A stretch of 64,000 nucleotides of DNA. It comes from Blakeslea trispora. Its lineage: Eukaryota; Mucoromycota; Mucoromycetes; Mucorales; Choanephoraceae. The position numbers and the translations under genes were made by a program. How positions within the stretch are numbered: position 1 is the first letter of the stretch; each line of letters opens with the position of its first letter. Below are positions 36,788 to 46,768 of this stretch, in pieces. The DNA is taken from the NCBI GenBank assembly GCA_025331445.1, contig JAIWNE010000010.1, positions 62,001-126,000 of the forward strand. Direction: 5' to 3'. The notes beneath the pieces are model-generated. The model was not told the origin of the DNA. It was given only the letters and a program-made list of their open reading frames with translations, and searched no databases.

Positions 36788-36868
36788 ATCCAGCATACAC
36801 CATTCTAAACATATATCATTTTGAACATACACCATTCTAAACATATACCATTCTGAACATATACCATT
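36788..36868. repeat. Minisatellite, about 18-bp unit
   Basis: Four to five imperfect units of CATATACCATTCTGAA type. It is preceded by a short TCCTCTA tandem (about 36758-36780), in otherwise low-complexity DNA (36380-36940) without a gene. Confidence 0.75.
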
Positions 36869-36940
36869 TCCCTACCAATCTCATCTTACACTAGACCTAC
36901 ATAACCCTCTTTCTTTGCCTTCATATCTGCAAATCATAAA

Positions 36941-37286
36941 ATGTGCTACCAAGCAGTCACACTCTTTGGTTTTTTAACCATCCAAGTTTCAAATATCTTG
37001 GTTACTGCTGCTGTATGTTGTATGTTGTATGTTGCTGTCATTCTGCTCCTTTGTGCTTGTTACTACTGAAGACCGTAAAGCCGCAAAAAAGCTGATCGTG
37101 TTTACACAAGCAAATCCGGTGGTGTGATGTAGAATAAACCAAAGCAAAGCAAGATGATTCTTTTCATGTCTTGTCTTATTTCGTCTTGTCTTGTCTTGTC
37201 TTTGGTTTGCAGTAGTCGGTGTCTGCTCATCGTACCTTGCCCCATCTCGACCACCTTTCTAATTGAAGCCACAAAAGTCAAATAAA
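36941..37286 (+). CDS. Possible small spliced protein, function unknown
   Basis: An ATG opens MCYQAVTLFGFLTIQVSN, hydrophobic like a signal peptide. A 5' splice at GTTGTATG and acceptor GAAG would continue with RKAAKKLIVFTQANPVV. A second intron with CTTGTCTTGTC pyrimidine tract and acceptor TTTGCAG would add a short tail ending in TAA just before AATAAAAG. All junctions are guesses. It lies between two transposon remnants, so it may be spurious or part of an element. Confidence 0.22.
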
Positions 37287-37682
37287 AGATTACAGTGCGT
37301 CCACCCTCATTTTTTTTTTTTTAAAAACAGAAGAAATTTATTGATAAAAGAGAAAAACTCAAATGAGCACATGGTGAGCTGTCACCTTAACTGCCCAAGT
37401 CAGAACAAAAATATAAAATGGGAAAGGGTCTAAAAACTTCCTAATGGGACGAGAAATAAAAATGCGAAAAAAGTGAGGAACTTGATCAGGATTTTCCTGA
37501 GATCCATTGTAAAAATGGAAAAGCGGTAGCAGGTTGACGACGGGGAAGGGGGGAAGACGCAGCATGTTGAATGTTATCGACCTGGAGCAAGAGGCTAATG
37601 AGTGAAGGCCAGATGAAGGTCCAATAGCGCCTGGCAGAGTCCTTTGTTGGCTTTTTCTTTGGTAGGCGGTTGAGGATGTAGG

Positions 37683-40600
37683 CTATCGGATCAGCAAAAC
37701 GGAAGACGAAGCAGAGAGAGAGATGTGCTTTTTGGTCAGTGGGCTATGGCCACAGGTACACGGCCTAGGTTTGCCTCCAGGAAGCCATCCAAGGCGCCAG
37801 CGAACAAGAAGGCTACGTTCCGTAACAGTCATTGGGAGCCACATAATGGGATCTATTCCCAGAAACGGTCTACATAGAGATAGAGTCAGGCTGTGATGGG
37901 AGTTGCGCTCATCAGCAAATGCAGAGCGAAGGAATTGGAGGCGGTACTTTCTGAAATCACTCGGACCGATGGCATCCAAGGGCTCAGGTAATGTTTTACA
38001 TAGAGCGGAAGAACGGAGTAGGGTCCAGTGGGATCGGCGAGTTTGCTGTAGGAGAGGGAGTAGGGAAGTAAGCAAAGTGTCATCAGGTAAGGACAATGAC
38101 CGCAAGACGAACTTGGCCTGTAGGATGGAGGTGCGAGATGACATTGCTGGGACCCGACAAAGGTGACGAATGACCTTGGTGGAGCTATTTTTGGAGGCCC
38201 CAAAGATCCGCCGAAGGATCAAGTTTTGTGTGGCTTCTAATCGCTTGGTGTGCTTGGCGTAAAGCCGGGAGATTGCGAGCCCATACTCCATTTGTGGACG
38301 GATGATCTGTTGATACAGTCGGCAGCCAAGTAGCTTGGAGAACCCTTTAGAATTAAGACCAATGGAAGACAGCAAATAGAAGGACCGGATTGCTTTTGCA
38401 GTGTTGTGATCAATTAAAGCGTCAGTGTCAATTGAGCCGTTGCAGGAGAAAGGGATACCAAGATAGGAGAATGATGGCTGACGGGCGATTGGTGTGCCAT
38501 AAAGGCTGTAGGCAGTAGTATCGTCGGGGCTAGTCAACAGCACACATTTGCTCGGGTTCCAGCGGTATCCAACATCAAGGCTATGGTCCTGGCAACGTTC
38601 GAGCAGAGAGGGCATGGAAGTCGTAGTCCCAATTAGGACCACATCGTCAGCGTATAGAAGGCAATTAGTGGCTAGAATTAATTGAGTCGGGAGAGGAGTC
38701 TGCGGTAGTGGTGTGGTACGCAATAGCAATGGTAGACTGTTAATGTAGTAAGAATAGAGAAATGGGGACATGATCGATCCCTGCAGGACACCCGTGCGGG
38801 CCTGAAAACGAGGGGAAGTTGCATTCGAGAGCAATACTTCCAACTGGACATCGTCGAAGAGATGCCTGAGTAAGGCCAAGAGAGGCGGAGACAAGTGAGG
38901 CGCCAGAAGGCTCCAAATGATGGTGCGATCAACGGTATCATAGGCGGACTTAATGTCCAAGAAAGCGAGAACTGGCTTCTGTAGGTGGGTCTTTCGCATG
39001 TGTTGACAAATTTCAGCGAGACAGAGTGCCTGGTCGAGGGAACTACGAAATTCACGAAATCCGCCTTGAGCAATATCCAACGGAGGAGCCTCATCTAAGA
39101 GCACGTCCTTGATGCAGCGTTCCAAAAGTTTGCGAAGAACAGACGTGAGGCTGATGGGACGGTAATTGGCCGGATCAGCTTTGTTGCCCTTTTTGTAGAT
39201 AGGTACAACCTGTGCGACTCTCCAGTCGAGAGGGGTATGCGACCATTGCCAGCAGAGTGTAAACAGGGAAAGCAGGAGGGGAGCCAATACTGGACTAAGA
39301 GGAAGCAGAGCTTCGGCACGAAGGTTATCAACGCCGGGTGCCTTGTGAGAGGGAAGTGACTGCAACGCATTGGTAATGTCGTGTACATCGAATGGGGGAT
39401 CCGTCTGATGCGGTTGGATGGCAGACTCGGAAGGATGGTGTTGAGGGTCTCTCAAAAGAGATCCGTTGAGTGTTGTGGCCAGGTGGTTAGCCATGGTTGT
39501 AGCAGCCGCCAATGGTCCCTCAGGCACTGTAAAAGTAGGTGTTAGCTTTTTGCCTCGCTTGATCTTGGATATCCTATTCAATGTCTTATTATAGTCCTGC
39601 TTGCTGATGGAGTCGCAAAATTGCCGCCATGTTTCCCTTCGACGCGAATGAACGAGTCGGCGTACGTGCGCTTTAGCTTGCTGAAAATCAATCCAAAGGC
39701 GCAGTTTGTTAAGGCCCGTTGCTTTACGCCATTTTTTGTAAAGGGCTTCCCGCCTATCATAAGTTACAGTCATTTCAGGAGTCCAAAAATTCGCTAGTGG
39801 TTCGTTGTAATGCTTTTGTCTGCCATAGACTATGTCTAGTGAATTGTAGATTGCTTGGCAGAGAGTCTGACTGAATGTATCAATATGTGTAACTGCTTCA
39901 TGTTGGGTGAGGTCCACCATAGGGTCCACGAAGGCAGAGCAGAGCAATGCCTGCTGTTCTGTAAAAGCCGTGACATAAGTAGATCTCGTATGTGGATCCC
40001 GTAGCTTACCCAATTTCCAGATAATCCGAGGGTTCTCAGACATGACTGGGTTGGATTCAATTTGGAAACGGAGGGTCATCAATTTGTGATCCGAATCCAA
40101 AGATAGATCCTCACGTATTGTCATACTAGGGTCAATAAGATCAGAGGTGCTAAGAAAATAATCCACGATACTGTTACCATTGTGGCGAACGCAGGTTGAG
40201 ATACCGAAACAGAGGCGTGAGTTCCAATTTATTAGTTGGTTTTGTCGAATCCAATCTGATACGAAAGTACCGATGGTGTTCGTCGCTTTGTCGCCGGTTG
40301 CATCGCCCATGCGTGCGTTGAAATCTCCACATATGATCGTCTGTGTAGTGCCGGCTTCAGCAAAACTGAGAGAGTCAAGTATTTGTCGAACTTTGTCAAT
40401 TTGGGTGCGAGGTGGAATATAAAGGCAGTGGACCAAAACATTGGACACTGTAAAAGATAGTTTGTATTGTGCTAAGTCTGAGGTGTCGGATGTGATATGG
40501 TGAATATTAAAGGGGCAATCAGGGTGAACCAGGAGGCTGATGCCCTGTTGTCCATGATATGAATGTGCTAACCGCTTGGTGCCGTAAGTATGATACTGCT

Positions 40601-40748
40601 TCCAATTGACGGGATAACCAAGTGGAGGCAAGAGCCAGGTTTCTGTAATTAAAAGAATGGAGGACTGTTGGTTAAAATCAAGTAAAGGAGTGACAGATTG
40701 GCGGGGTAATCCCGTGGCGTTAAATAATGCTAGTTGTAGAGAGATCAT
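37683..40748 (-). CDS. LINE ORF2: APE endonuclease and reverse transcriptase
   Basis: Continuous 1021-residue frame. The N-terminal endonuclease/exonuclease/phosphatase domain (about residues 1-230) shows LLITETWLLPP, TIICGDFNARMGD and LDSDHKLM. Reverse transcriptase motifs are WRVAQVVPIYKKGNKADPAN, YRPISLTSVLRKLLER, VLAFLDIKSAYDTVDR (about residue 593) and CLLYADDVVLIG (about 698). The C-terminus enters a CTCGHSPLTKKH zinc-knuckle-like segment, then ends early. In another frame, after a CT-repeat near 37720, the likely tail continues as DPIAYILNRLPKKKPTKDSA, so a small indel truncates the protein by several dozen residues. ORF2 starts at an ATG overlapping the ORF1 stop (ATGA). Confidence 0.9.
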   Translation of the reverse strand: MISLQLALFNATGLPRQSVTPLLDFNQQSSILLITETWLLPPLGYPVNWKQYHTYGTKRLAHSYHGQQGISLLVHPDCPFNIHHITSDTSDLAQYKLSFTVSNVLVHCLYIPPRTQIDKVRQILDSLSFAEAGTTQTIICGDFNARMGDATGDKATNTIGTFVSDWIRQNQLINWNSRLCFGISTCVRHNGNSIVDYFLSTSDLIDPSMTIREDLSLDSDHKLMTLRFQIESNPVMSENPRIIWKLGKLRDPHTRSTYVTAFTEQQALLCSAFVDPMVDLTQHEAVTHIDTFSQTLCQAIYNSLDIVYGRQKHYNEPLANFWTPEMTVTYDRREALYKKWRKATGLNKLRLWIDFQQAKAHVRRLVHSRRRETWRQFCDSISKQDYNKTLNRISKIKRGKKLTPTFTVPEGPLAAATTMANHLATTLNGSLLRDPQHHPSESAIQPHQTDPPFDVHDITNALQSLPSHKAPGVDNLRAEALLPLSPVLAPLLLSLFTLCWQWSHTPLDWRVAQVVPIYKKGNKADPANYRPISLTSVLRKLLERCIKDVLLDEAPPLDIAQGGFREFRSSLDQALCLAEICQHMRKTHLQKPVLAFLDIKSAYDTVDRTIIWSLLAPHLSPPLLALLRHLFDDVQLEVLLSNATSPRFQARTGVLQGSIMSPFLYSYYINSLPLLLRTTPLPQTPLPTQLILATNCLLYADDVVLIGTTTSMPSLLERCQDHSLDVGYRWNPSKCVLLTSPDDTTAYSLYGTPIARQPSFSYLGIPFSCNGSIDTDALIDHNTAKAIRSFYLLSSIGLNSKGFSKLLGCRLYQQIIRPQMEYGLAISRLYAKHTKRLEATQNLILRRIFGASKNSSTKVIRHLCRVPAMSSRTSILQAKFVLRSLSLPDDTLLTSLLPLLQQTRRSHWTLLRSSALCKTLPEPLDAIGPSDFRKYRLQFLRSAFADERNSHHSLTLSLCRPFLGIDPIMWLPMTVTERSLLVRWRLGWLPGGKPRPCTCGHSPLTKKHISLSASSSVLLIR

Positions 40749-41938
40749 ATGGAAACGTTAGAGTCCATATTATCATCACTTGTGAGACTCATTTTGTCTG
40801 CATCTCCATCTGAAAAAAGATCTACAACATCGTTAGTACGGCTAGCTAAAACCTTCTGGAGGACTGTCTCATCAATCCAATGTTCACGGAAAAAGTATCT
40901 GGCAACGGCGTAGCGGACTGGGAGACGGATGTATTGCAATGCACGCACCATTCGATCGCAGTGCAAACGGTGTGCTATATCGGTTCGCTCCTGAGTTGTT
41001 TTTGCTGCATGTTGAGGGTCGCTGACCACGTTGGGATCGCAAGGATCAAATTTGTCGCGGAGGGGAATCTTGAACTGTTCAAATCGCTGACGGAGTTCGG
41101 GTGCATAATCGTTATGTACAAGAAGGGCCACTATATTTCGAGCTGGATAGTGGATGTTCAGCACACGACTGTTGTTGATATTCAGGCGGCGTAACTTAGC
41201 ACGCAATTGTCCCAGGGGAATGCGTGCTCGAGTAGGTATAAAAAGGTGCTGAAAGCCTTGGTTCTCCGAGGCTTCTTGGAATGATCGTGCGGTTGCTTCC
41301 TGACGCCGAAGGCGTGCACTGTTGGACAAGGGTTGAGAGAGAGCTGGTGGACCGCTACGGCGGCTCTGAAGCGAGGGAAATTGGGAGTCGAAATCTGATA
41401 CTGTGGGATCAATCTGGCTCCAAGGGTGAGAACTAGGTGGGATGTTGTTGGAAACGGGAGGTACATTTCCAGTTACTCCCTTCTTCAAGGAGGCATTTTC
41501 AGCCTGAAGTCGCGCAATCTCCTGTTTTGCGGCGTTGAGTTCGTTTGTGAGTATGGTTACCTGTTCAGCTAATCGGTCATGCTGCTCAACTTTTTGGCTG
41601 AGTCGGTGAAGGTCGGAGGTAATTTGGTGCAAGTCCGGTGTAGGGGCTGCAGGAAGGGAATCGAGCTCATCGTGTTGCAGGTACGGAGCGATGATGTTGT
41701 AGAATGCTGTAGATTGGTGAGTTCGACCACAGTCTTTCGCAGAACAGCGGTACGATCTGAGACAGACGTTGTTCTTGTTGTAGGTACGACTATGTCGCTG
41801 GAGTGTGCCTACCTGCTTGCAGGATGGGCACTGGAGTGTGGATCTGTGTTGGGCAAACGCCAAGTCTGCGGAATCCACCAGCTCCTATGTGATGTCAGGG
41901 CCTTGGGAGTCCAAAGGTAGGTCGGACTGAATAGTCAT
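40745..41938 (-). pseudogene. LINE ORF1 nucleic-acid-binding protein with one premature stop
   Basis: From the ATG at 41938 the frame reads MTIQSDLPLDSQGPDIT, then TAG as codon 18 (41885-41887), then stays open for about 379 codons to the TGA at 40745. Features: a Cys/His zinc-binding segment (CPSC, then YRCSAKDCGRTH), a coiled coil (about 41620-41480; LAEQVTILTNELNAAKQE), a Pro/Ser linker, and an RRM-like C-terminus ending in ARYFFREHWIDETV. The TAG is one C-to-T change from CAG. Either the copy is dead or translation starts later. The downstream frame has no obvious early ATG. Confidence 0.8.
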
Positions 41939-42095
41939 CAGTGACTCGTCAGAGGTGATGTTGAGATGAGGTAGTAGTGGTGTTTAATGTGAGAGTTTAG
42001 AGTTGGAAGGCGCTTTCTATATATGGTAATTTCTTAAAAAGCGGAAAAAAAGCAACCGATACTATTTGGTCATTTTTTATTAGACACTTTACAAC

Positions 42096-43394
42096 ATGGA
42101 ATTTTTTTATGAAGACGGCACTGGAAACATTATTGATGAAAGAGGGCAAGAGGCAACTACTTTTATTGAAGAAAAATCGTTTCGATTAAGAAGTTTAACT
42201 GATCTTCGAAAATGCATCAAAAACAAAGATCATCGAGTCGAAGAAGACATGAATGACACCATCATGGAAGAGGTTACTGCTAAGAAAGAAAGATCGCGTC
42301 AATACAATGTCTATACTTTATAAGATCGTAAACGGTACTTCTATTACTTGAAAGAAAAGCTAATGAAGCCCAGAGAAGCAGCTCAAGCAGCAAATGTGAA
42401 TTATGACACTGTACGCAAGTGGAAAAAGGCATACGAAGAGGACCCAGATAGAACGATCCCTACGAAAAAGACAAATCTTGGTTCTAGTAGGCCTATTAGC
42501 CAGCTTGGTGAGGATCATAAGCGTCATTTGATTAATTTTTTCGATGAGGATGCTTCTGCGACTATTCAGGATGCCGTAGATGATTTGACATCAAGTTTTG
42601 CTGGGTTAGAGATCAAGAAATCCAGAGTAGCTGAATTCATGAAAGAAGAATGCAACCTAAGTATCAAGGTTGTAACACGTCATCCTGCTGCTCGTAACAG
42701 AGAAGAAAATCTTCAGGCACGGGCTGACTGGGTCAACCAATGGACTCAGAACGGAATGGATTACTTAAAGAACTGTATCTTTATCAATGAGTCTGGTTTC
42801 GATGTGAACATGCGTCGCAGTCGAGGTTGGTCCGCACAAGGAACAAAAGCCATTGTTGTAACACCTTCAACAAAGGGTACTTCGCATACTGTGATTGGAG
42901 CAATTTCAGCTATTGGTGTTGTCAATTTGAGTTTGAGAGAGGCAGGAAATACGAAGAAAAGAAGGGTTGTAGGAGCTACAAAAAGAAAGGCACCTGAAGA
43001 TAGATTGTCCGTCCCCAAAGGTACTACAGGCGGCCACTTTCTTCAATTTCTGAATGATACGATGGATATTATGGATGAGTATCCTGAAATGAAGGGGTAC
43101 TTTATTGTTATGGATAATGCTCCAATCCATATGCCTAAGATCATTGACCCAGTTATTATAAGAAGAGGCTATACACCCGTTTATCTTCCTCCCCACTCGC
43201 CTGAACTTAATCCAATCGAGCAGTTTTGGGCTGTTGTAAAGGCGAAAGTCAAACGGAGCAAGCTTACAGATTCAGAAACACTTGTTTCACGTATCATTGA
43301 AGCTGCTGAGTCTGTACCTGTTGAGCATCTAGAAGGCTTCATTCAGCATTCTGTGAATCAGTTTCAAAACTGTCTCAATAAGGTTCCTATATAA
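42096..43394 (+). pseudogene. Tc1/mariner transposase, inactivated
   Basis: One frame from MEFFYEDGTGNIIDE to the TAA at 43392-43394, interrupted by a single TAA at 42321-42323 (YTL-stop-DRKRYFYYL). The helix-turn-helix region is KPREAAQAANVNYDTVRKW. The catalytic core reads FINESGFDVNM, MDNAPIHMP, and HSPELNPIEQFW with 34 residues between the second Asp and the Glu (DD34E class). The first catalytic Asp appears as Asn (FINES). Both lesions are single transitions. The product could not catalyse transposition as it stands, though the ends may still respond to a transposase supplied in trans. Confidence 0.85.
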
Positions 43395-43582
43395 ACATTG
43401 AATAGTAATAACTTTTTTTTTTCTTTCAAAAAATCAACCAAATGAAGTTCGAAAAGTTGTCCAAATGGAGACCAATTGGACTTCAAATTTATGGGCAATT
43501 GGGGCTCACAAAAGTGGGCAATTGAATTCTAAAATCCGACCAATTTTTTCAAAAAAGTGTCCAAATGAGGGTGGACGCACTG

Positions 43583-45853
43583 TAACACAAAAAAGCACCG
43601 TTTATGGCGATTGTTTAATTGAAGTTCAGAATGAAGAGTGAAAGGCTCTCTCTCTCTCTCTCTTTTATTTTTTTTTGGGAAATCTAAACTGTTCATACTC
43701 TGACTTTCTTCATAGTCAAATTAGAGATAATAGAAAAGGAGGGAGGGTCAAGAGGAATTTCTTATCTCTTAGTTTTAAGAAAAAAGGGAGGGTTAGCATT
43801 TAAGAGAAACAGCTAGGGATTTAAAATATACCTTTTAGAATCCTTAAATTTGAAGGCTGAGTTGCGGGCTTGGATTTTGGTTTGAGGTTATACAAATTTA
43901 CAGAACAATAGAGCCTCTGTAATAAAAGAGTTTTTACAGTCTAAAGAAAGAAGATGGGGAGAAGTAGGAGACAAGTGACTTTGATGAAAGAGAGAGAGAT
44001 TTATTGGGATAAAATGTCTTGCAAGAAAAAAAAAATGAATCCCTGCTTCCTTATCAAGATATTCAGATGGTTGCTTTTTTTTTTTTTTATGAAAAAGCAC
44101 AAGTGTGGCAAAAAAGGCTTGAAATCATACATGCGCAGAAATACAAGGCAAAGTAATGATGTCATTTGAACAATGAGATAGGGTTTGAATCCAAAACATC
44201 ATGTAGGTTTGGAGCTTTTTTTTTTTTTTTCTTGGAACTAATAAAGATATAAAAGTCAATGCTTCATAGAAATATGGGGAGATTTCAAGAGTTGCTCTCA
44301 AGTTAGCTTATTTTGTTGTTCCTTTTCAGTTATTCACTTGAAACTTGTGAGTGATGAATGGCCCTTAAAGAATAGGGGCAGACATAGATTGCTGTTAGTC
44401 CTTCAATTCTTGTTATTATCTAGTACGTGTAAAATACTAGGAATGTCATTTCTTCATCACTTTTGTATTGACTCCTAAGCTTCTCTCTCATGAAGATCAC
44501 AAAGCATTGGCTAACAAAACGCAACTTGTGATCATGAACGATTTTAGCCATTTTATTAAAAACAAACAAAAGAAGGGCTTTACGTATTGTTTGTTATGAT
44601 CCATCAGAGCTTTCTTTCTGTTTAGGACGATTGTTGTTTCGAGGCGACAGTAAACTGGTATTTTACTATGCTTTATTAGCTAAATGGTATTTTTTTAAGC
44701 TATGTTCACTCATATTTATGGGTATATTAAGATACACTTTGTTTTACTTTTATCAGGCTTAAAAGGAAGAAGAGTGGAGAACACTAACTATCGAATTCAT
44801 CTTATTTGCCTTCTCATCACTATTTCCTTGTGTGTACAGATCAACTTTGCCTTTAACGCCTTTTCTTCCTAATTGTGATCAACTATGAATGAATCCCCCC
44901 AAAAAAAAGAAGGCCATACTTTGATTTTACGTTAAACGTTTAATTCATGCTTCGAGTGTTATTTCAGAGATACTCGTGGTGAACAGTAGTTGATAGAGTT
45001 ATCATCATTAAAGAATCTTCTGTCTCACTTTCTCTTTTTATGTAAAGAATAGAGTACCATTTCTTGCGCATTGAGTACAAGTTGCTCTGGTCCAGCTTAT
45101 CATTCTTTAAACTAAGCATGCGGGTATTGTTTGTAACATCCCTTGAGATCCAATCTCTCCTCCCCCCCCCTTTTGTCTTGTTGTATCATGCCCAACACTT
45201 TATAACAATTTGTTTTCTTGGTTAGGCTAGTCGCTTGAAAAAAACCAAAACGAATGAATTGATTTGAATTTTCTTGCTTTGACATACTCTTTTTTTTTCC
45301 TTGGAGGCATCTGTTCTTACTCTATAAGTTCCAAAAGATGTTGCATCTACTCTGTCGTAAACGAATTTGATGGTTCCCCAAAAAATGCTGATACTTGTAT
45401 AGAATAGGGTTTGACATGTTTATGTTAAGCAGAGAGCTTCATCGATCCAATGTTTGCGAAAGAAGAAACGGAAAGCTGTAAATCGAACTAGGAAGTCAAA
45501 TGTATACAGCATGCGGGTCGTAGTGGAGATGGTGGATGGGACTATTTCAGAGCGCTCCTGATAAAGCTTTATCAGTATGATTGGGATCATTTCAATCATC
45601 GCGCAAGGTAATCTCAAACTTTTTTTTTTTGAAATAGTTGTCAGAGTTTGGCTGCATAATTGTTGTGTACCAGCAAGTATGTTTCGAATGTCTAAAAACA
45701 CGGCTGTTGCTGGTGTTTGAATAATACAATTTTGGGCTCAAAGTTGACCAAATGCGCGGAATACGGGCTCTGGTAGAATAAGGAGATGTTAAGATTTCTG
45801 ATTTTCTGAGGCTGATTATGAAAGAACAGGTGTGCTACTTTGCATATATAAAA
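43583..45853. repeat. Direct repeat copy B (2.27 kb)
   Basis: Second copy of 26221-28490. Its first two bases are the mariner target TA. At its right end sequence continues without a break into the older LINE relic and the kinase promoter, so this copy is joined to native right-hand flank. Confidence 0.95.
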
Positions 45854-46310
45854 AAAAATTGAGAGTCAAAGGCAGGTGTATCTTGAAGGATGGCTGACTC
45901 TACGGAAAGAGGTAAGCTGGCTGTGATATTGGGAGTTTCCTCCCCCCTTGAAACATGTGGGTTGCATTCTTTTGTTTCAGAGGATTCATTCTTCTATTTG
46001 GGCAATTTATTCTCTAGCTGCTGTAAGTTCGCTAGCCAAACCTAGCTAGTTACTCAGCAAAACAATCCTATATCGACCTTCGTACGGAGTCTGTTGATTT
46101 TCAAGACACGGTTGGAAGATCAACTGCATCGCATTGTTCAGGAAAGGTGTGCTCATGAGTTAGAAAAGGGGGGCTTTGGTGAGTCTTTTCACAGTGCTGT
46201 GTAGGGCAACGATAAGAGCACATGATTATGTTATTTGGATAAGTGGCCATAAAGCATTCAAGCTGAGCTTGAGTATTGTTCGAGTCCAAAGCAGTATTTG
46301 ACATGAGTGT
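45413..46310 (-). pseudogene. Decayed LINE ORF1, fuller copy
   Basis: Minus strand. Near 46250-46150 the residues IIMCSYRCPTQHCEKTHQS match the zinc segment of the LINE ORF1 (RSYRCSAKDCGRTHQS). Near 45720-45430 the C-terminal blocks FLDIRNI and FFFRKHWIDEAL follow. Both are on one strand in the expected order and spacing, so this is one old ORF1 that spans the right border of direct repeat B. Many stops and frame changes. Confidence 0.65.
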
Positions 46311-46768
46311 TCTCCTGGGTGAGATTACACAAACTGTTATTTATCAAAAATGTTTTAATAATTTCCGAAAAAAGTGTAAACATTTTACTTGTGAAAGGGA
46401 TTTTTTTTGTTCTATAACCTCTGGGCTGTTCAAGACAAAAATCCAACTTTGGGGATTTTGCGTGAAATAATATCCTAGCAATCACTGCTTATTCTCAAGT
46501 GTGATAATGTAAACATTAGGGGTTTAAAAATACTTTACTTATTTTGGGCTACTTTTTTTTTTTTGGTGTAATGACAAAGTAGCTTTTTTATAGATTTTTT
46601 TGATATTCTCCCTCTTTTTCTTTTTTTTGTTTTTTGGTATTATCCTCACTTATTTTATTCTTTGAGGTGATTTCAGATAAAAAAACACTTTTTTTCTTTT
46701 TTTTTTTTTTATTTATTCACTCCATTCTTTACGCTTTTTTTTTTGCATTTTATTAGACAAAATAAAAT
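46311..46768. other. Upstream region of the kinase gene
   Basis: No gene. Long T/C-rich tracts (46550-46745) precede the kinase ATG, as for other host genes here. Confidence 0.45.

Larger units (their letters stand above)
37309..42063 (-). mobile_element. LINE (non-LTR retrotransposon), near full length
   Basis: Minus-strand element of about 4.75 kb. From 5' to 3' it has a leader of about 125 bp, ORF1 (41938-40745), ORF2 (40748-37683 and a shifted tail), a 3' untranslated region and a poly(A) seen as a T tract at 37310-37321. The inferred insertion site is ATTT inside the mariner terminal repeat. APE-type endonuclease plus reverse transcriptase, no RNase H noticed. Near intactness suggests recent arrival, but it carries at least two disabling changes. 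Confidence 0.85.
37293..43582 (+). mobile_element. Tc1/mariner element interrupted by a LINE
   Basis: Terminal inverted repeats start CAGTGCGTCCACCCTCATTT at both ends (37293, and 43582 on the other strand), each flanked by TA (37291-37292, 43583-43584), the mariner target duplication. Without the LINE the element is about 1.5 kb with one transposase frame. The left terminal repeat is split after about 20 bp by the LINE poly(A) and appears to resume at 42064 (ATTTGGTCATTTTTT). The flank left of the TA does not match the flank left of direct repeat copy A. Confidence 0.85.

Noticed and set aside
37903..38166. Plus-strand frames inside the LINE (also 40880-41194, 41579-41920)
   Set aside because: They are shadows of the minus-strand ORF1/ORF2, without own signatures.
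42321..42350. Intron explaining the TAA in the mariner transposase
   Set aside because: The frame is unchanged across the stop and no GT-AG pair removes it cleanly; mariner genes normally lack introns.
26221..45853. Direct repeats as LTRs of a giant retrotransposon
   Set aside because: No TG...CA ends, no primer-binding site or polypurine tract seen, no gag/pol between them, and the repeats contain an older LINE relic that continues outside the right copy.
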